Source: Nocardioides jensenii JCM 1364 = NBRC 14755 (GTDB lineage: Bacteria; Actinomycetota; Actinomycetes; Propionibacteriales; Nocardioidaceae). From it: a DNA stretch of 36,400 nt. The stretch is from contig NZ_BCRJ01000037.1 of the NCBI RefSeq assembly GCF_001552535.1, positions 1 to 36,400 on the forward strand. The letters run 5' to 3'. This document shows, in pieces, positions 16,487-24,846 of the stretch. The notes under the pieces are model-generated. The model had not been told where the DNA came from and ran no database searches. It saw only the letters and a program-made list of their open reading frames with translations. The translations under genes were made by a program, and so were the position numbers. How positions within the stretch are numbered: the first letter of the stretch is position 1; the number at the start of each line of letters is the position of its first letter.

Positions 16487-19400
16487 CTACCCCCAGAAGA
16501 TCCGCTCGACCACACCACGCGCCCGGCGCGTGGTCCGCAGGTAGTCGTTGACCATGGCGTCGGACTCGCCCGCCGAATACCCGAGCACCGCGGCCACCGC
16601 GGAGCGCTCACGCGGGTCGCGCGGGACCTGGTCGGAGGACTTGCCGCGCACCAGGGTGACCGCGTTGCGCATCGAGCTGACCAGACGCCACGCCGCGTTG
16701 AGCGCCTCGGAGTCGTCGGCGTCGAGCAGGCCGGCCTCGGTGGTGGCCCGCAACGCGTCGAGGGTCCGTGGGGTCTGCAGGCTGGGGTGCTGCCCGGCGT
16801 GCAGCATCTGGAGCAGCTGCACGGTCCACTCGATGTCGGCCAACCCACCGCGCCCCAGCTTGAGGTGGGTGTTGGGGTCGGCCCCGCGAGGCAGTCGTTC
16901 GTCGTCGACTCGAGCCTTGATCCGGCGCACCTCGATCACCCCCTCGGTGTCGAGACCGGCGACCGGGAACCGCAGCGGGTTGATCAGCTCGGTGAAGCGG
17001 TCGCGCAGACCCTGGTCGCCGACGACCGCGTCGGCCCGCAGCAGTGCCTGGAACTCCCACACCTGCGACCACTTCGCGTAGTAGCCGGCGTAGGACTCCA
17101 AGGTCCGCACCAGCGGCCCCTGCTTGCCCTCGGGGCGCAACCCGGCGTCGATCTCGAGCGGAGGGTCGGAGGCCGGCGCGGCCAGCATGTCGCGCAGCTC
17201 GTTGGCCACGGCCTGGGCGTACGACGCCGCGGCCTGCGGCTCCACCCCGGGCGCGGCCTCATGCACGAACATCACGTCGGCGTCGCTGCCGTAGGACAGC
17301 TCGAAGCCGCCGTAGCGGCCCATTCCGATCACCGCCAGCACGCTCGCGGGAGCGTCGAGGCCCTTCTTCCGCATCACCGACCGGTGGGCCGCCGAGAGTG
17401 TCGCCTCGAGGGTGGCGTCGGTCAGGTTGGAGAGCCCTGCACCGACCGCCACCACGTCGAGGACCCCGACCAGCTCACCCGCCGCGATCCGCAGCAGCTC
17501 GCGGCGCCGGATCGCCCGGATCGCCAACCCGGCCTGGCTCGGGTCGTCCTTGCGGCCGGCGGAGGCGAGCATCTCGGTGGTCAGCGCCTCCGCACCCAGC
17601 GGGGTGAGATCGGTGCCGAGCAGCTTGACGCCGGTGGGTTCGCGCTCGAGCAGGTCGGTGGCATAGCGGGAGGTGGCCAGCAGGCCGGCCAGCCGCTGGG
17701 CGACCTCGCCCTCGTCGCGCAGGGTGGAGAGATACCAGTGGGTGGAGCCCAACGCCTCACTGATCCGGCGGAACCCGAAGAGTCCGGCGTCGGGGTCGGG
17801 TGCGTCCGCGAACCACTCGAGCATGGCCGGCAACAGGGTGCGCTGGATGGAGGCGGTGCGAGAGACCCCGTTGGTGAGGTAGTCGAGATGACGCAGCGCG
17901 GCCTTCGGGTCGAGATAGCCCAACGCGGACAGGCGTTGCTGGGCAGCGTCGGTGGAGAGCCGGATCTCCTCACCGGGGATGCGTGCCACCGCGCTGAGCA
18001 GCGGCCGGTAGAACAGCTTCTCGTGCAGGCGGCGCACCTCACGCCGGTGATGACGCCACTCCTTGTCGAGCTGTTTCACCGGGTCACGCAGGTAGCCGAT
18101 CGACCGACCAAGTCGGCGCAGCGAATCCTCGTCATCGGGCAGCACGTGGGTACGGCGCAGCTGGTGCAGCTGGATGCGGTGCTCGAGCTTGCGCAGGAAC
18201 GCGTAGGCCTCGTGCATGGACTGCCCGTCCTCGCGGCCGACGTACCCACCACGGGTCAGCTGGGCCAGGGCGCTCAGGGTGGCCTTGGCCCGCACCGCCT
18301 CGTTCGTGCGACCGTGCACCATCTGCAACAGCTGGACGGCGAACTCGACGTCGCGCAGACCGCCCGAGCCGAGCTTGAGCTGGCGTTCGGCCTCGTGGCT
18401 CGGGATGTGGTCGAGCACGCGGCGGCGCATCGCCTGCACGTCGGTGACGAACCCGTCGCGGCTGGCCGCGGACCACACCATCGGCGCGATCATCTGCATG
18501 TAGTCGGCCCCCAGGTCGAGGTCGCCGGCGACCGGTCGGGCCTTGAGCAGCGCCTGGAACTCCCAGGTCTTGGCCCAGCGTTCGTAGTAGCCCTGGTGGC
18601 TGGCCAGCGTGCGCACGAGTGGCCCGGACTTGCCCTCGGGACGCAGGTTCGCGTCGACCGGCCAGATGGTGCCCTCGCCGGTGTGGTCGGAGCAGACCTG
18701 GATCATCTGCGAGGCGAGCTGGGTCGCGGCCCGGTTCGCGGTGTTCTCGTCGGCGCCCTCCACCGGTTCGAAGACGAAGATCACGTCGACGTCGCTGACG
18801 TAGTTGAGCTCATGTCCGCCGCACTTGCCCATCGCGATCACCGACAGGCGGGCGGTCTCGGCGGACTCGCCGACCCGGGCCCGCGCGATCGCCAGCGCGG
18901 CATCCAGGGTGCCGGCGGCCAGGTCGGAGAGCTCGGCCGCGATGTCGTCGACGCCGACCCCGTGGGCCAGGTCCCGGGCAGCCATCCGCAGCAGCACCCG
19001 GCGGTACTCCACGCGCAGCGCGTCGACGGCCTCGGTGTCGTCCGTGGTCGAGACCGGGTGCTCATCGGCCGGGTCGGCTCCCACCGCGCGGATCAGTGAC
19101 TCGCGTACGGCGTACGCGGCCGGGCGGGTGGTGCCCAGCGTCGGGTCGGTGAGCTCGCGCCAATGGTGGGGGTGGCGCAGCAGGTGGTCGGCGAGGGCAG
19201 AGCTGGCACCGAGCACACAGAGCAGCCGCATCGCGGTGCCCTCGTCGTCGACCAGCTCCTGGAGGAAGACCTCGCGGGTGTCGTCAGTGCCTTGCTCGAC
19301 GGACTCGCGCTCGACGACCTCGGCCAGGTCGACCAACGCGTCGAGCGCGGCGTCGGGATCGGCGGTCTGGTTGAGAATCGCCAGCAACGGTGGGCCCTGC

Positions 19401-19492
19401 GTCCCCAGTTCGACGAGTCGTGCCGCCGAGGTCTCGGGGTCGGTGAAGCCCAGGCGGATCAGCTCACCACGCCCGACCGGACGCCCGCTCAT
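16487..19492 (-). CDS. glnE: Bifunctional glutamine-synthetase adenylyltransferase/deadenylylase GlnE
   Basis: Full-length GlnE of 1001 residues. It contains two nucleotidyltransferase domains with the G-x-L-x-x-x-S-D-x-D-x-x-F signature: GGHELNYVSDVDVIF near 222-240 (deadenylylase half) and GRYGGFELSYGSDADVMF near 722-743 (adenylylase half). Each is followed by an all-helical segment (KLGSGGLRDVEF and KLGRGGLADIEW are the paired motifs). It adds or removes AMP on GlnA1-type glutamine synthetase in response to nitrogen status. The start ATG 19492 overlaps the stop of the upstream amidotransferase as ATGA. The glnA2-glnE neighbourhood is conserved in actinobacteria, including M. tuberculosis. 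Confidence 0.97.
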   Translation of the reverse strand: MSGRPVGRGELIRLGFTDPETSAARLVELGTQGPPLLAILNQTADPDAALDALVDLAEVVERESVEQGTDDTREVFLQELVDDEGTAMRLLCVLGASSALADHLLRHPHHWRELTDPTLGTTRPAAYAVRESLIRAVGADPADEHPVSTTDDTEAVDALRVEYRRVLLRMAARDLAHGVGVDDIAAELSDLAAGTLDAALAIARARVGESAETARLSVIAMGKCGGHELNYVSDVDVIFVFEPVEGADENTANRAATQLASQMIQVCSDHTGEGTIWPVDANLRPEGKSGPLVRTLASHQGYYERWAKTWEFQALLKARPVAGDLDLGADYMQMIAPMVWSAASRDGFVTDVQAMRRRVLDHIPSHEAERQLKLGSGGLRDVEFAVQLLQMVHGRTNEAVRAKATLSALAQLTRGGYVGREDGQSMHEAYAFLRKLEHRIQLHQLRRTHVLPDDEDSLRRLGRSIGYLRDPVKQLDKEWRHHRREVRRLHEKLFYRPLLSAVARIPGEEIRLSTDAAQQRLSALGYLDPKAALRHLDYLTNGVSRTASIQRTLLPAMLEWFADAPDPDAGLFGFRRISEALGSTHWYLSTLRDEGEVAQRLAGLLATSRYATDLLEREPTGVKLLGTDLTPLGAEALTTEMLASAGRKDDPSQAGLAIRAIRRRELLRIAAGELVGVLDVVAVGAGLSNLTDATLEATLSAAHRSVMRKKGLDAPASVLAVIGMGRYGGFELSYGSDADVMFVHEAAPGVEPQAAASYAQAVANELRDMLAAPASDPPLEIDAGLRPEGKQGPLVRTLESYAGYYAKWSQVWEFQALLRADAVVGDQGLRDRFTELINPLRFPVAGLDTEGVIEVRRIKARVDDERLPRGADPNTHLKLGRGGLADIEWTVQLLQMLHAGQHPSLQTPRTLDALRATTEAGLLDADDSEALNAAWRLVSSMRNAVTLVRGKSSDQVPRDPRERSAVAAVLGYSAGESDAMVNDYLRTTRRARGVVERIFWG

Positions 19493-20307
19493 GCGCTCGA
19501 CCCGTCGTGAGTTCGGACCGACCCGTCGTGAGTTCGGACCGACCCGTCGTGAGTTCGGGCCGAATCACGCCGGGTCTGCCGCTCGTGAGCCAGTCCCGCG
19601 AACCGCTGGGCCATCGGTCGCCAGGCGACATCGAGCTCGACCCGCGCCGCCGCGATCTCCGCGATCAGGGCGGCCTGATCGAGCCCGCGCAGAGCATGGG
19701 CCTCCCGGTCGCCGTCGGCCCAGGCAGCAACGATGCGCTCGTCGGCCTCGGGGTGCAGCTGCACGCCCCAGGCGGTGTCGGCGAACCGCACGACCTGCAC
19801 CTCGTCGTCGGGAGTGGCCGCCAGCAGCACGGCCCCGTCGGGCAGCTCCGAGACGACGTCGTTGTTCCACTGGATGCCCCGCAGCCCCGGCGTCGGTGGG
19901 AAGACCGGGTCGTCGCCGCCCGGGGAGTCTCGCCAGCCGACCGGCAGCAGGCCGACCTGCTGGCCACGTGGGTTCACCCCGACGGTCCCGCCCAACGCGC
20001 TGGCGATCAGCTGGTGGCCCAGGCAGATGCCGAGGGTCGGCAACCCAGTGGCCACGGCCCGGCGGATCAGCTGCTTCAACGGGCCGAGCCACGCATGCGT
20101 CTCGTCGTCATCGGCACCCATCGAGCCACCCAGCACCACGAGGCCGTCGTACGTCGTGAGGTCAGGCAGCGACTCGTCGGCGTACGGGCGGCACACCTCG
20201 ACCCGGGCACCGGCCCCGGTCAGCCAGTCACCGAGGTGAGCGGGTGGACACGTGGCCTCGTGCTCGACGACGAGGATCACTGGATCGGTCATGGCCGGGT
20301 CGCTCAC
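19489..20307 (-). CDS. Class-I glutamine amidotransferase with repeat-encoded tail
   Basis: Protein of 272 residues with a GATase1 domain: nucleophile C95 in GICLGHQL and the His-Glu pair H185/E187 in QLHPEAD, with VVLGGSMGADDD near 57-68. It releases ammonia from glutamine for an unknown acceptor and resembles the stand-alone GMP-synthase-like amidotransferases. The family fold ends at about residue 245. The last ~25 residues are three copies of a heptad, RTHDGSV-like, coded by three 21-bp repeats. The gene then overlaps glnE by ATGA, so the repeat keeps the reading frame and the coupling. Start GTG 20307, or ATG 20292; no strong ribosome-binding site for either. It lies 10 bases after glnA2. 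Confidence 0.9.
   Translation of the reverse strand: MSDPAMTDPVILVVEHEATCPPAHLGDWLTGAGARVEVCRPYADESLPDLTTYDGLVVLGGSMGADDDETHAWLGPLKQLIRRAVATGLPTLGICLGHQLIASALGGTVGVNPRGQQVGLLPVGWRDSPGGDDPVFPPTPGLRGIQWNNDVVSELPDGAVLLAATPDDEVQVVRFADTAWGVQLHPEADERIVAAWADGDREAHALRGLDQAALIAEIAAARVELDVAWRPMAQRFAGLAHERQTRRDSARTHDGSVRTHDGSVRTHDGSSA
19499..19561. repeat. Three 21-bp tandem repeats in the amidotransferase 3' end
   Basis: Units at 19499-19519, 19520-19540 and 19541-19561, each GA followed by CCCGTCGTGAGTTCGGACC (the third with GGGCC), are in exact 21-bp register, so each adds seven codons. Only one base differs among them. The core GTCGTGAGTT is loosely similar to the GTCG(C)GAGTTGTT repeats found further right between genes. 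Confidence 0.85.
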
Positions 20308-20317
20308 CGTGGCTGCT

Positions 20318-21655
20318 TCAGATCACCGGCAGCATCTGGTCGCGTTCCCAGGCCGAGACCTGGCCGCGGTAGGCCTCCCACTCGGACCGCTTGTTGCGCA
20401 GGAAGTAGTCGTAGACGTGCTCGCCGAGCGTCTCGGCGAGCAGCTCGGAGTTCTCCGCAACCTTGATCGCCTCGGCCAGCGTCTTGGGCAGCGGGTCCAT
20501 GCCCAGGGCGGTGCGCTCGCGGTCGTTGAGCGACCACACGTCGTCCTCGGCCTCGCGGGGCAGCTCGTAGTCCTCCTCGATGCCCTTCATGCCAGCGGCC
20601 AGGATCACCGCGAAGGCCAGGTAGGGGTTGCAGGCGGCGTCGACGGTGCGCAGCTCGATGCGCGTGGACTGCCCCTTGTCGGGCTTGTACATCGGCACCC
20701 GCACCATCGCCGAGCGGTTGTTGTGGCCCCAGGTGATGTAGGACGGGGCCTCACCGCCACCGATCAGGCGCTTGTAGCTGTTGACCCACTGGTTGGTGAC
20801 ACAGGTGATCTCGCTCGCGTGACGCAGCACCCCGGCGATGAACTGTCGACCGGTCTTGCTGAGCTGGTATTCGGCGCCCGCCTCGAAGAAGGCGTTGCGG
20901 TCGCCCTCGAACAGTGAGACGTGGGTGTGCATGCCCGAGCCCGGGTGCGTGGTGAACGGCTTGGGCATGAAGGTCGCCCAGATGCCCTGGCCCAGTGCCA
21001 CCTCGCGCACCACGGTGCGGAAGGTCATGATGTTGTCGGCGGTGCTCAGCGCGTCGGCGTAGCGCAGGTCGATCTCCTGCTGACCGGGGCCGCCCTCGTG
21101 GTGGCTGAACTCCACCGAGATCCCCATCGACTCGAGCATCGTGATCGCCTCGCGCCGGAAGTCGGAGCCGTGCGACTGCGCGGTGTGGTCGAAGTAGCCG
21201 CTGCGGTCGACCGGGACCGGGTCATCGCCGGAGTTCGGGGTGTCCTTGAAGAGGTAGAACTCGATCTCGGGGTGGGTGTAGAACGTGAAGCCCTTCTCGG
21301 CCGCGGCGCTGAGCGTGCGCTTCAGCACGTAGCGCGGGTCGGCGTACGACGGGCTGCCGTCAGGCATCCGGATGTCGCAGAACATGCGCGCCGTCGAGGG
21401 ACCTTCGCCTCGCCACGGCAGAATCTGGAAGGTCGACGGATCGGGCATGGCGAGCATGTCGGCCTCGTAGACCCGGGCGAAGCCCTCGATCGCCGATCCG
21501 TCGAAGCCGATGCCCTCGCTGAACGCGCCCTCGAGCTCCGCCGGCGCGACCGCCACGGACTTGAGGAAACCGAGCACGTCGGTGAACCAGAGACGGACGA
21601 AGCGGACGTCGCGTTCTTCGAGTGCGCGGAGCACGAAGTCTTCTTGCTTACCCAT
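20318..21655 (-). CDS. glnA2: Type I glutamine synthetase, GlnA2 type
   Basis: ATP-dependent ligation of ammonia to glutamate; dodecameric cytosolic enzyme. At 445 residues it starts MGKQEDFVLRALEERDV like actinobacterial GlnA2. Seen are the beta-grasp N-domain (GFDGSAIEGF), the metal/glutamate-binding EIEFYLF, HHEGGPGQQEIDLRY, GSGMHTHVS, the ATP-binding NSYKRLIGG and the end of the active site NRSAMVRVP with RTVDAACNPYLAF. The short YELP loop lacks the longer adenylylation loop of GlnA1, and GlnA2 of M. tuberculosis is not thought to be the GlnE target, so the glnE neighbour probably acts on a GlnA1 elsewhere. ATG 21655 is chosen by family match. A 37-bp palindrome and a GlnR-like site lie upstream. 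Confidence 0.96.
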   Translation of the reverse strand: MGKQEDFVLRALEERDVRFVRLWFTDVLGFLKSVAVAPAELEGAFSEGIGFDGSAIEGFARVYEADMLAMPDPSTFQILPWRGEGPSTARMFCDIRMPDGSPSYADPRYVLKRTLSAAAEKGFTFYTHPEIEFYLFKDTPNSGDDPVPVDRSGYFDHTAQSHGSDFRREAITMLESMGISVEFSHHEGGPGQQEIDLRYADALSTADNIMTFRTVVREVALGQGIWATFMPKPFTTHPGSGMHTHVSLFEGDRNAFFEAGAEYQLSKTGRQFIAGVLRHASEITCVTNQWVNSYKRLIGGGEAPSYITWGHNNRSAMVRVPMYKPDKGQSTRIELRTVDAACNPYLAFAVILAAGMKGIEEDYELPREAEDDVWSLNDRERTALGMDPLPKTLAEAIKVAENSELLAETLGEHVYDYFLRNKRSEWEAYRGQVSAWERDQMLPVI

Positions 21656-21679
21656 GGGCCCAACTATGGACCATCGCCT

Positions 21680-21695
21680 GTTACACGCGTGTGAC
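21680..21695. promoter_or_regulatory. Possible GlnR operator upstream of glnA2
   Basis: On the minus strand GTCAC, six bases, then GTAAC form a 16-bp near-palindrome 24-40 bases before the glnA2 ATG. The arrangement GTNAC-n6-GNAAC is the a/b half-site pair described for GlnR boxes of actinobacteria. Only one pair is seen, so this is tentative. Confidence 0.35.
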
Positions 21696-21718
21696 AGTCC
21701 GCATGAAGCGGCACAGCT

Positions 21719-21755
21719 CCGTGGATCGCAGTCACCAGGTGACTGCGATCCACGG
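21719..21755. repeat. 37-bp perfect palindrome between nadE and glnA2
   Basis: CCGTGGATCGCAGTCACC (21719-21736), one base, then its exact complement GGTGACTGCGATCCACGG (21738-21755). As RNA it makes a very stable hairpin. It lies 27 bases after the nadE stop and 63 bases before the glnA2 start (both minus strand). There is no T-run on either side. It could be a T-less terminator of nadE or a protein-binding site. Confidence 0.85.
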
Positions 21756-21782
21756 TGCTGACGCCTATTGGGCCCGCCGGGC

Positions 21783-23855
21783 TCAAGAGCCGTCGCGGGG
21801 GACGTTCTCCAGCTCGGCCAGCCACGCGGTCGGCGACGCGTCGGACGGCATCCGCCAGTCACCACGCGGCGACATCGTGCCGCCCGCGGAGACCTTCGGG
21901 CCGTTCGGCAGGGCCGAGCGCTTGAACTGCGAGGCGAAGAACCGCGTGATGAACACCTCGAGCCACCTGCGCACCGTCGCCAGGTCGTACGACGAACGCC
22001 GGTCCTCGGGGAACCCGGGCGGCCACTCCCCCAGTGACGCGTCCTGCCAGGAATGCATCGCGAGAAAGGCGATCTTGCTGGGTCGTGCCCCACCGCGCAG
22101 CGTGTGGAAGAGCGAGAAGTCCTGCAGCGCATAGGGACCGACGGAATCCTCGGTGGCCTGCGGCTTCTTGCCTTCCTCGGTCGGGATCAGCTCGGGGGTG
22201 ATCTCCTGCTCGAGGATCTCGCGGAGCACCTCGTTGATCTCGCCACTGGAGTCGTCGGACTCGAACTGACCCGAGTCGATCACCCAGCGGATCAGGTGCT
22301 GGATCAGCGTCTTCGGCACGCCGGAGTTGACCGTGTAGTGCGACATCTGGTCGCCCACGCCGTACGTGCACCAACCCAGCGCCAGCTCGGAGAGGTCGCC
22401 GGTGCCGAGCACGATGCCGCCGCGGTGGTTGGCCAACCGGAAGAGGTAGTCGGTGCGCAGGCCGGCCTGGACGTTCTCGAACGTGACGTCGTAGACCGAC
22501 TCGCCGTCGGAGTAGGGGTGGTCGAGGTCGTCGAGCATCTGGGATGCGGCGGGCTTGATGTCGAGCACCTCGAAGGTGACGCCCAGAGACGTGGAGAGCC
22601 TGGTGGCGTAGGACTTCGTGGCGTCACCGGTGGCGAAGCCCGGCATCGTGAAGGCGTGGATGTCGGAGCGCGGCCGACCCAGGCGGTCCATCGCCTTGGC
22701 CGCGACGATCAGCGCATGGGTGGAGTCGAGCCCACCGGAGACTCCGATGATCACCTTCGGCTGCCACGAGTCACCGCCGATCGCGCGCAGCCGCTGCTCG
22801 AGCCCGGAGACCTGGATGTTGTAGGCCTCGTAGCAGTCCTGGGCCAGCCGGTCGGCGTCGTCGGGCACGAACGGGAAACGGTCGACCTTGCGGCGCAGGC
22901 CGATGTCGCCGGTCGGCGGCTCGAGGGTGAACTCCACCGTGCGGAAGGCTGCCACGCGACCGTCGTGGGTGCGCCGGTTGTCGTCGAACGTGCCCTGGCG
23001 CAGCCGGTCCTGACGGAGCCGGCCGAGGTCGACGTCCGCGACACTGCGACGCGCGCCCTCGGGGAACCGTTCGGTCTCCTCGAGCAGCTCGCCGAGCTCG
23101 TAGATCATCGTCTGGCCGTCCCAGCTGAGGTCGGTGGTCGACTCCCCCTCGCCGGCCGCCGCATAGAGGTACGCCGCCAGACAGCGTGCGCTGGCCGAGC
23201 GGACCAGCAGTCGCCGGTCCTCGGCGCGGGCCACGGTGATCGGTGACCCGGACAGGTTGGCCAGCACCGTGGCACCGGCCAGGGCGGCCTCGGCGCTGGG
23301 CGGCACCGGCACCCACATGTCCTCGCAGACCTCGACGTGGAGCTTGAGATCGGGCAGGTCGGAGGCGGCGAAGATCAGGTCGGGACCGAACGGCACCTCG
23401 ACACCACCCAGGGTGATCCACGCGTCTCGACGGTCGTCACCGGGCGCGAAGTGACGGCGTTCGTAGAACTCGCGGTAGGTCGGCAGGTAGGACTTCGGGC
23501 TGACCCCGAGCACCGAGCCGCGGTGGATCACGACCGCGCAGTTGAGCACGCGGGTGCCGTGCAGCAGCGGGGCGCCGACCACGATCACCGGGAGCAGGTC
23601 CTGGGAGGCCTCGACGATGTCGTCGATCGCGACCAGCGTCGACTCCAGCAACGTGTCCTGCAGCAGCAGGTCGTCGATCGCGTAGCCGCTCAGGCACAGC
23701 TCGGGGAACAACGCGACCGCGACGCCCTCGTCGTGACACTCGGTCGCCTGGGCGATCACCGTCGCGGCGTTGGTCACCGGGTCCGCGATCGCGACGGGCA
23801 TCGTGCAGGCGGCAACGCGGGCGAAGCCGTGGGCATAGGCCGAGTAGAAGTCCAC
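21783..23855 (-). CDS. nadE: Glutamine-dependent NAD(+) synthetase
   Basis: Makes NAD from nicotinate adenine dinucleotide with glutamine as nitrogen donor; cytosolic. At 690 residues it is the two-domain form. The N-terminal nitrilase-like glutaminase has the triad E52 (FPELCLSGY), K121 (GVSPKSYLP) and C177 (VEVCEDMW), essentially the positions of the M. tuberculosis enzyme. The C-terminal synthetase has the ATP P-loop [14 protein letters not shown] near residue 370 and later [13 protein letters not shown]. The start GTG 23855 gives the family N-terminus [18 protein letters not shown]; upstream in-frame sequence belongs to the regulator region. It begins 10 bases after the regulator stop, so the two are probably co-transcribed. 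Confidence 0.96.
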   Translation of the reverse strand: MDFYSAYAHGFARVAACTMPVAIADPVTNAATVIAQATECHDEGVAVALFPELCLSGYAIDDLLLQDTLLESTLVAIDDIVEASQDLLPVIVVGAPLLHGTRVLNCAVVIHRGSVLGVSPKSYLPTYREFYERRHFAPGDDRRDAWITLGGVEVPFGPDLIFAASDLPDLKLHVEVCEDMWVPVPPSAEAALAGATVLANLSGSPITVARAEDRRLLVRSASARCLAAYLYAAAGEGESTTDLSWDGQTMIYELGELLEETERFPEGARRSVADVDLGRLRQDRLRQGTFDDNRRTHDGRVAAFRTVEFTLEPPTGDIGLRRKVDRFPFVPDDADRLAQDCYEAYNIQVSGLEQRLRAIGGDSWQPKVIIGVSGGLDSTHALIVAAKAMDRLGRPRSDIHAFTMPGFATGDATKSYATRLSTSLGVTFEVLDIKPAASQMLDDLDHPYSDGESVYDVTFENVQAGLRTDYLFRLANHRGGIVLGTGDLSELALGWCTYGVGDQMSHYTVNSGVPKTLIQHLIRWVIDSGQFESDDSSGEINEVLREILEQEITPELIPTEEGKKPQATEDSVGPYALQDFSLFHTLRGGARPSKIAFLAMHSWQDASLGEWPPGFPEDRRSSYDLATVRRWLEVFITRFFASQFKRSALPNGPKVSAGGTMSPRGDWRMPSDASPTAWLAELENVPRDGS

Positions 23856-23865
23856 GTCCGTGAGT

Positions 23866-24561
23866 CTATGGGCACGGGCCCCGGCCGGTGGCCGCGCGAG
23901 GTCCCGGCACGACGCCGGCCTCGTACGACCGCTGATGGCGCACGTCGACCAGTCGGAGGCCGACCCCCCGGACGGTGTCGATCTGCACGGGGCTGTCGAT
24001 CTCGTGCAGCTTGCGGCGCAGTCGTTTGACCACGGACTGGACGTGCGAGCGATCGCCGAGGTGGTCGTTGCCCCACACCTGGTGTTGCAGGTCGGCGAAG
24101 GCCCGGACATGGCCGACCTCCTCGAGCAGGCAGCACAAGAGGTCGTGCTCGAGCGGCGACAGCCCGACCTCGCGGCCCCGCCAGGACGCCACCCGCCAGT
24201 CCGAGTCGATCTCGAGTCCACAACCGGGTGACGAGGCCACCGGCTGCACCTGTGGTGGCACCTGGGTCGGCAGGTGGGCGCGCACGGCCATGGCGGGGAG
24301 CGTCGGGTCGGGCTGGGACAGGTTGCTGAGCCCGGTGACTCCGGTGAGGATCTCCATGGCCTCGGCCCGCGAGGCCACCATCACGACCGCTGCCCGCGCT
24401 CCGATCGCCTCGGCGATGCGGAGGCGTTCCTCGATGGAGGACGCGATGGCGATCACGACGGCAGGCTGGGTGACCGGAACGGCTTGGGGCACGGCAGGAG
24501 ACGGCGACGGGCAGTCCTCGTCGACCGCCCGGATCGGCCCTTCTCCCCGAGAGAGAGGCAT
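23866..24561 (-). CDS. Winged-helix transcriptional regulator with receiver-like N-terminus
   Basis: Protein of 231 residues. The C-terminal region (about 120-206) is an OmpR/PhoB-type winged helix: VGLSPLEHDLLCCLLEEVG, the helix pair ending in VWGNDHLGDRSHVQSVVKRL and the wing IDTVRGVGLRLVD. The N-terminal part (about 33-75, AVVIAIASSIEERLRIAEAI then AAVVMVASRAEAMEIL) has an alternating strand/helix pattern like a shortened receiver domain but no phospho-acceptor Asp, so it may not be a classical response regulator. ATG 24561 is preceded by AAAGG at six bases. An in-frame extension to 24753 is possible but has no visible signal. It lies directly upstream of nadE and is divergent from the subtilase gene. 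Confidence 0.78.
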   Translation of the reverse strand: MPLSRGEGPIRAVDEDCPSPSPAVPQAVPVTQPAVVIAIASSIEERLRIAEAIGARAAVVMVASRAEAMEILTGVTGLSNLSQPDPTLPAMAVRAHLPTQVPPQVQPVASSPGCGLEIDSDWRVASWRGREVGLSPLEHDLLCCLLEEVGHVRAFADLQHQVWGNDHLGDRSHVQSVVKRLRRKLHEIDSPVQIDTVRGVGLRLVDVRHQRSYEAGVVPGPRAATGRGPCP

Positions 24562-24846
24562 CTCCAGCCTTTCATGAGACACACACGACGGTGCGAGCCC
24601 AGCCTCATGTTCGTCCCGCTGAAAGTCAAGGAGCGTCGAAGATCTTCCGATAACCGGTCGCTGTCCTCGAAATGCCCGGGTGCTGCCCGCATCGGACCCC
24701 GACCTGCCCACCTCGTCTCGTTGTGGCCGAGGGCACCGGCTACCTAACGTCACTTGGGCCGGCCAAGTTCTGCCACGGCCGGTGCATCAGGAACGTCACC
24801 GGGGGCGTGCTCGCGTTCCCGGCACCACTTCTCGGGAGGGACGCAC
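24562..24846. other. Divergent regulatory gap, regulator/subtilase
   Basis: This 285-base gap holds no gene I can support. Seen in it are a weak promoter for the subtilase gene (TTGTGG at 24721, 18 bases, TAACGT at 24745), two AACGTCAC direct repeats about 45 bases apart (near 24746 and 24793), and a GAAGATCTTC palindrome near 24633-24645. The divergent layout makes it a natural target of the winged-helix protein; that is inference. Confidence 0.35.

Noticed and set aside
16403..19099. Plus-strand open frame of about 900 codons opposite glnE
   Set aside because: glnE is unmistakable on the other strand; the translation is a typical GC-rich antisense shadow.
21655..22132. N-terminal extension of GlnA2 of about 159 codons
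   Set aside because: It reads antisense-like sequence through the 37-bp palindrome and into nadE; the family start MGKQEDF is at 21655.
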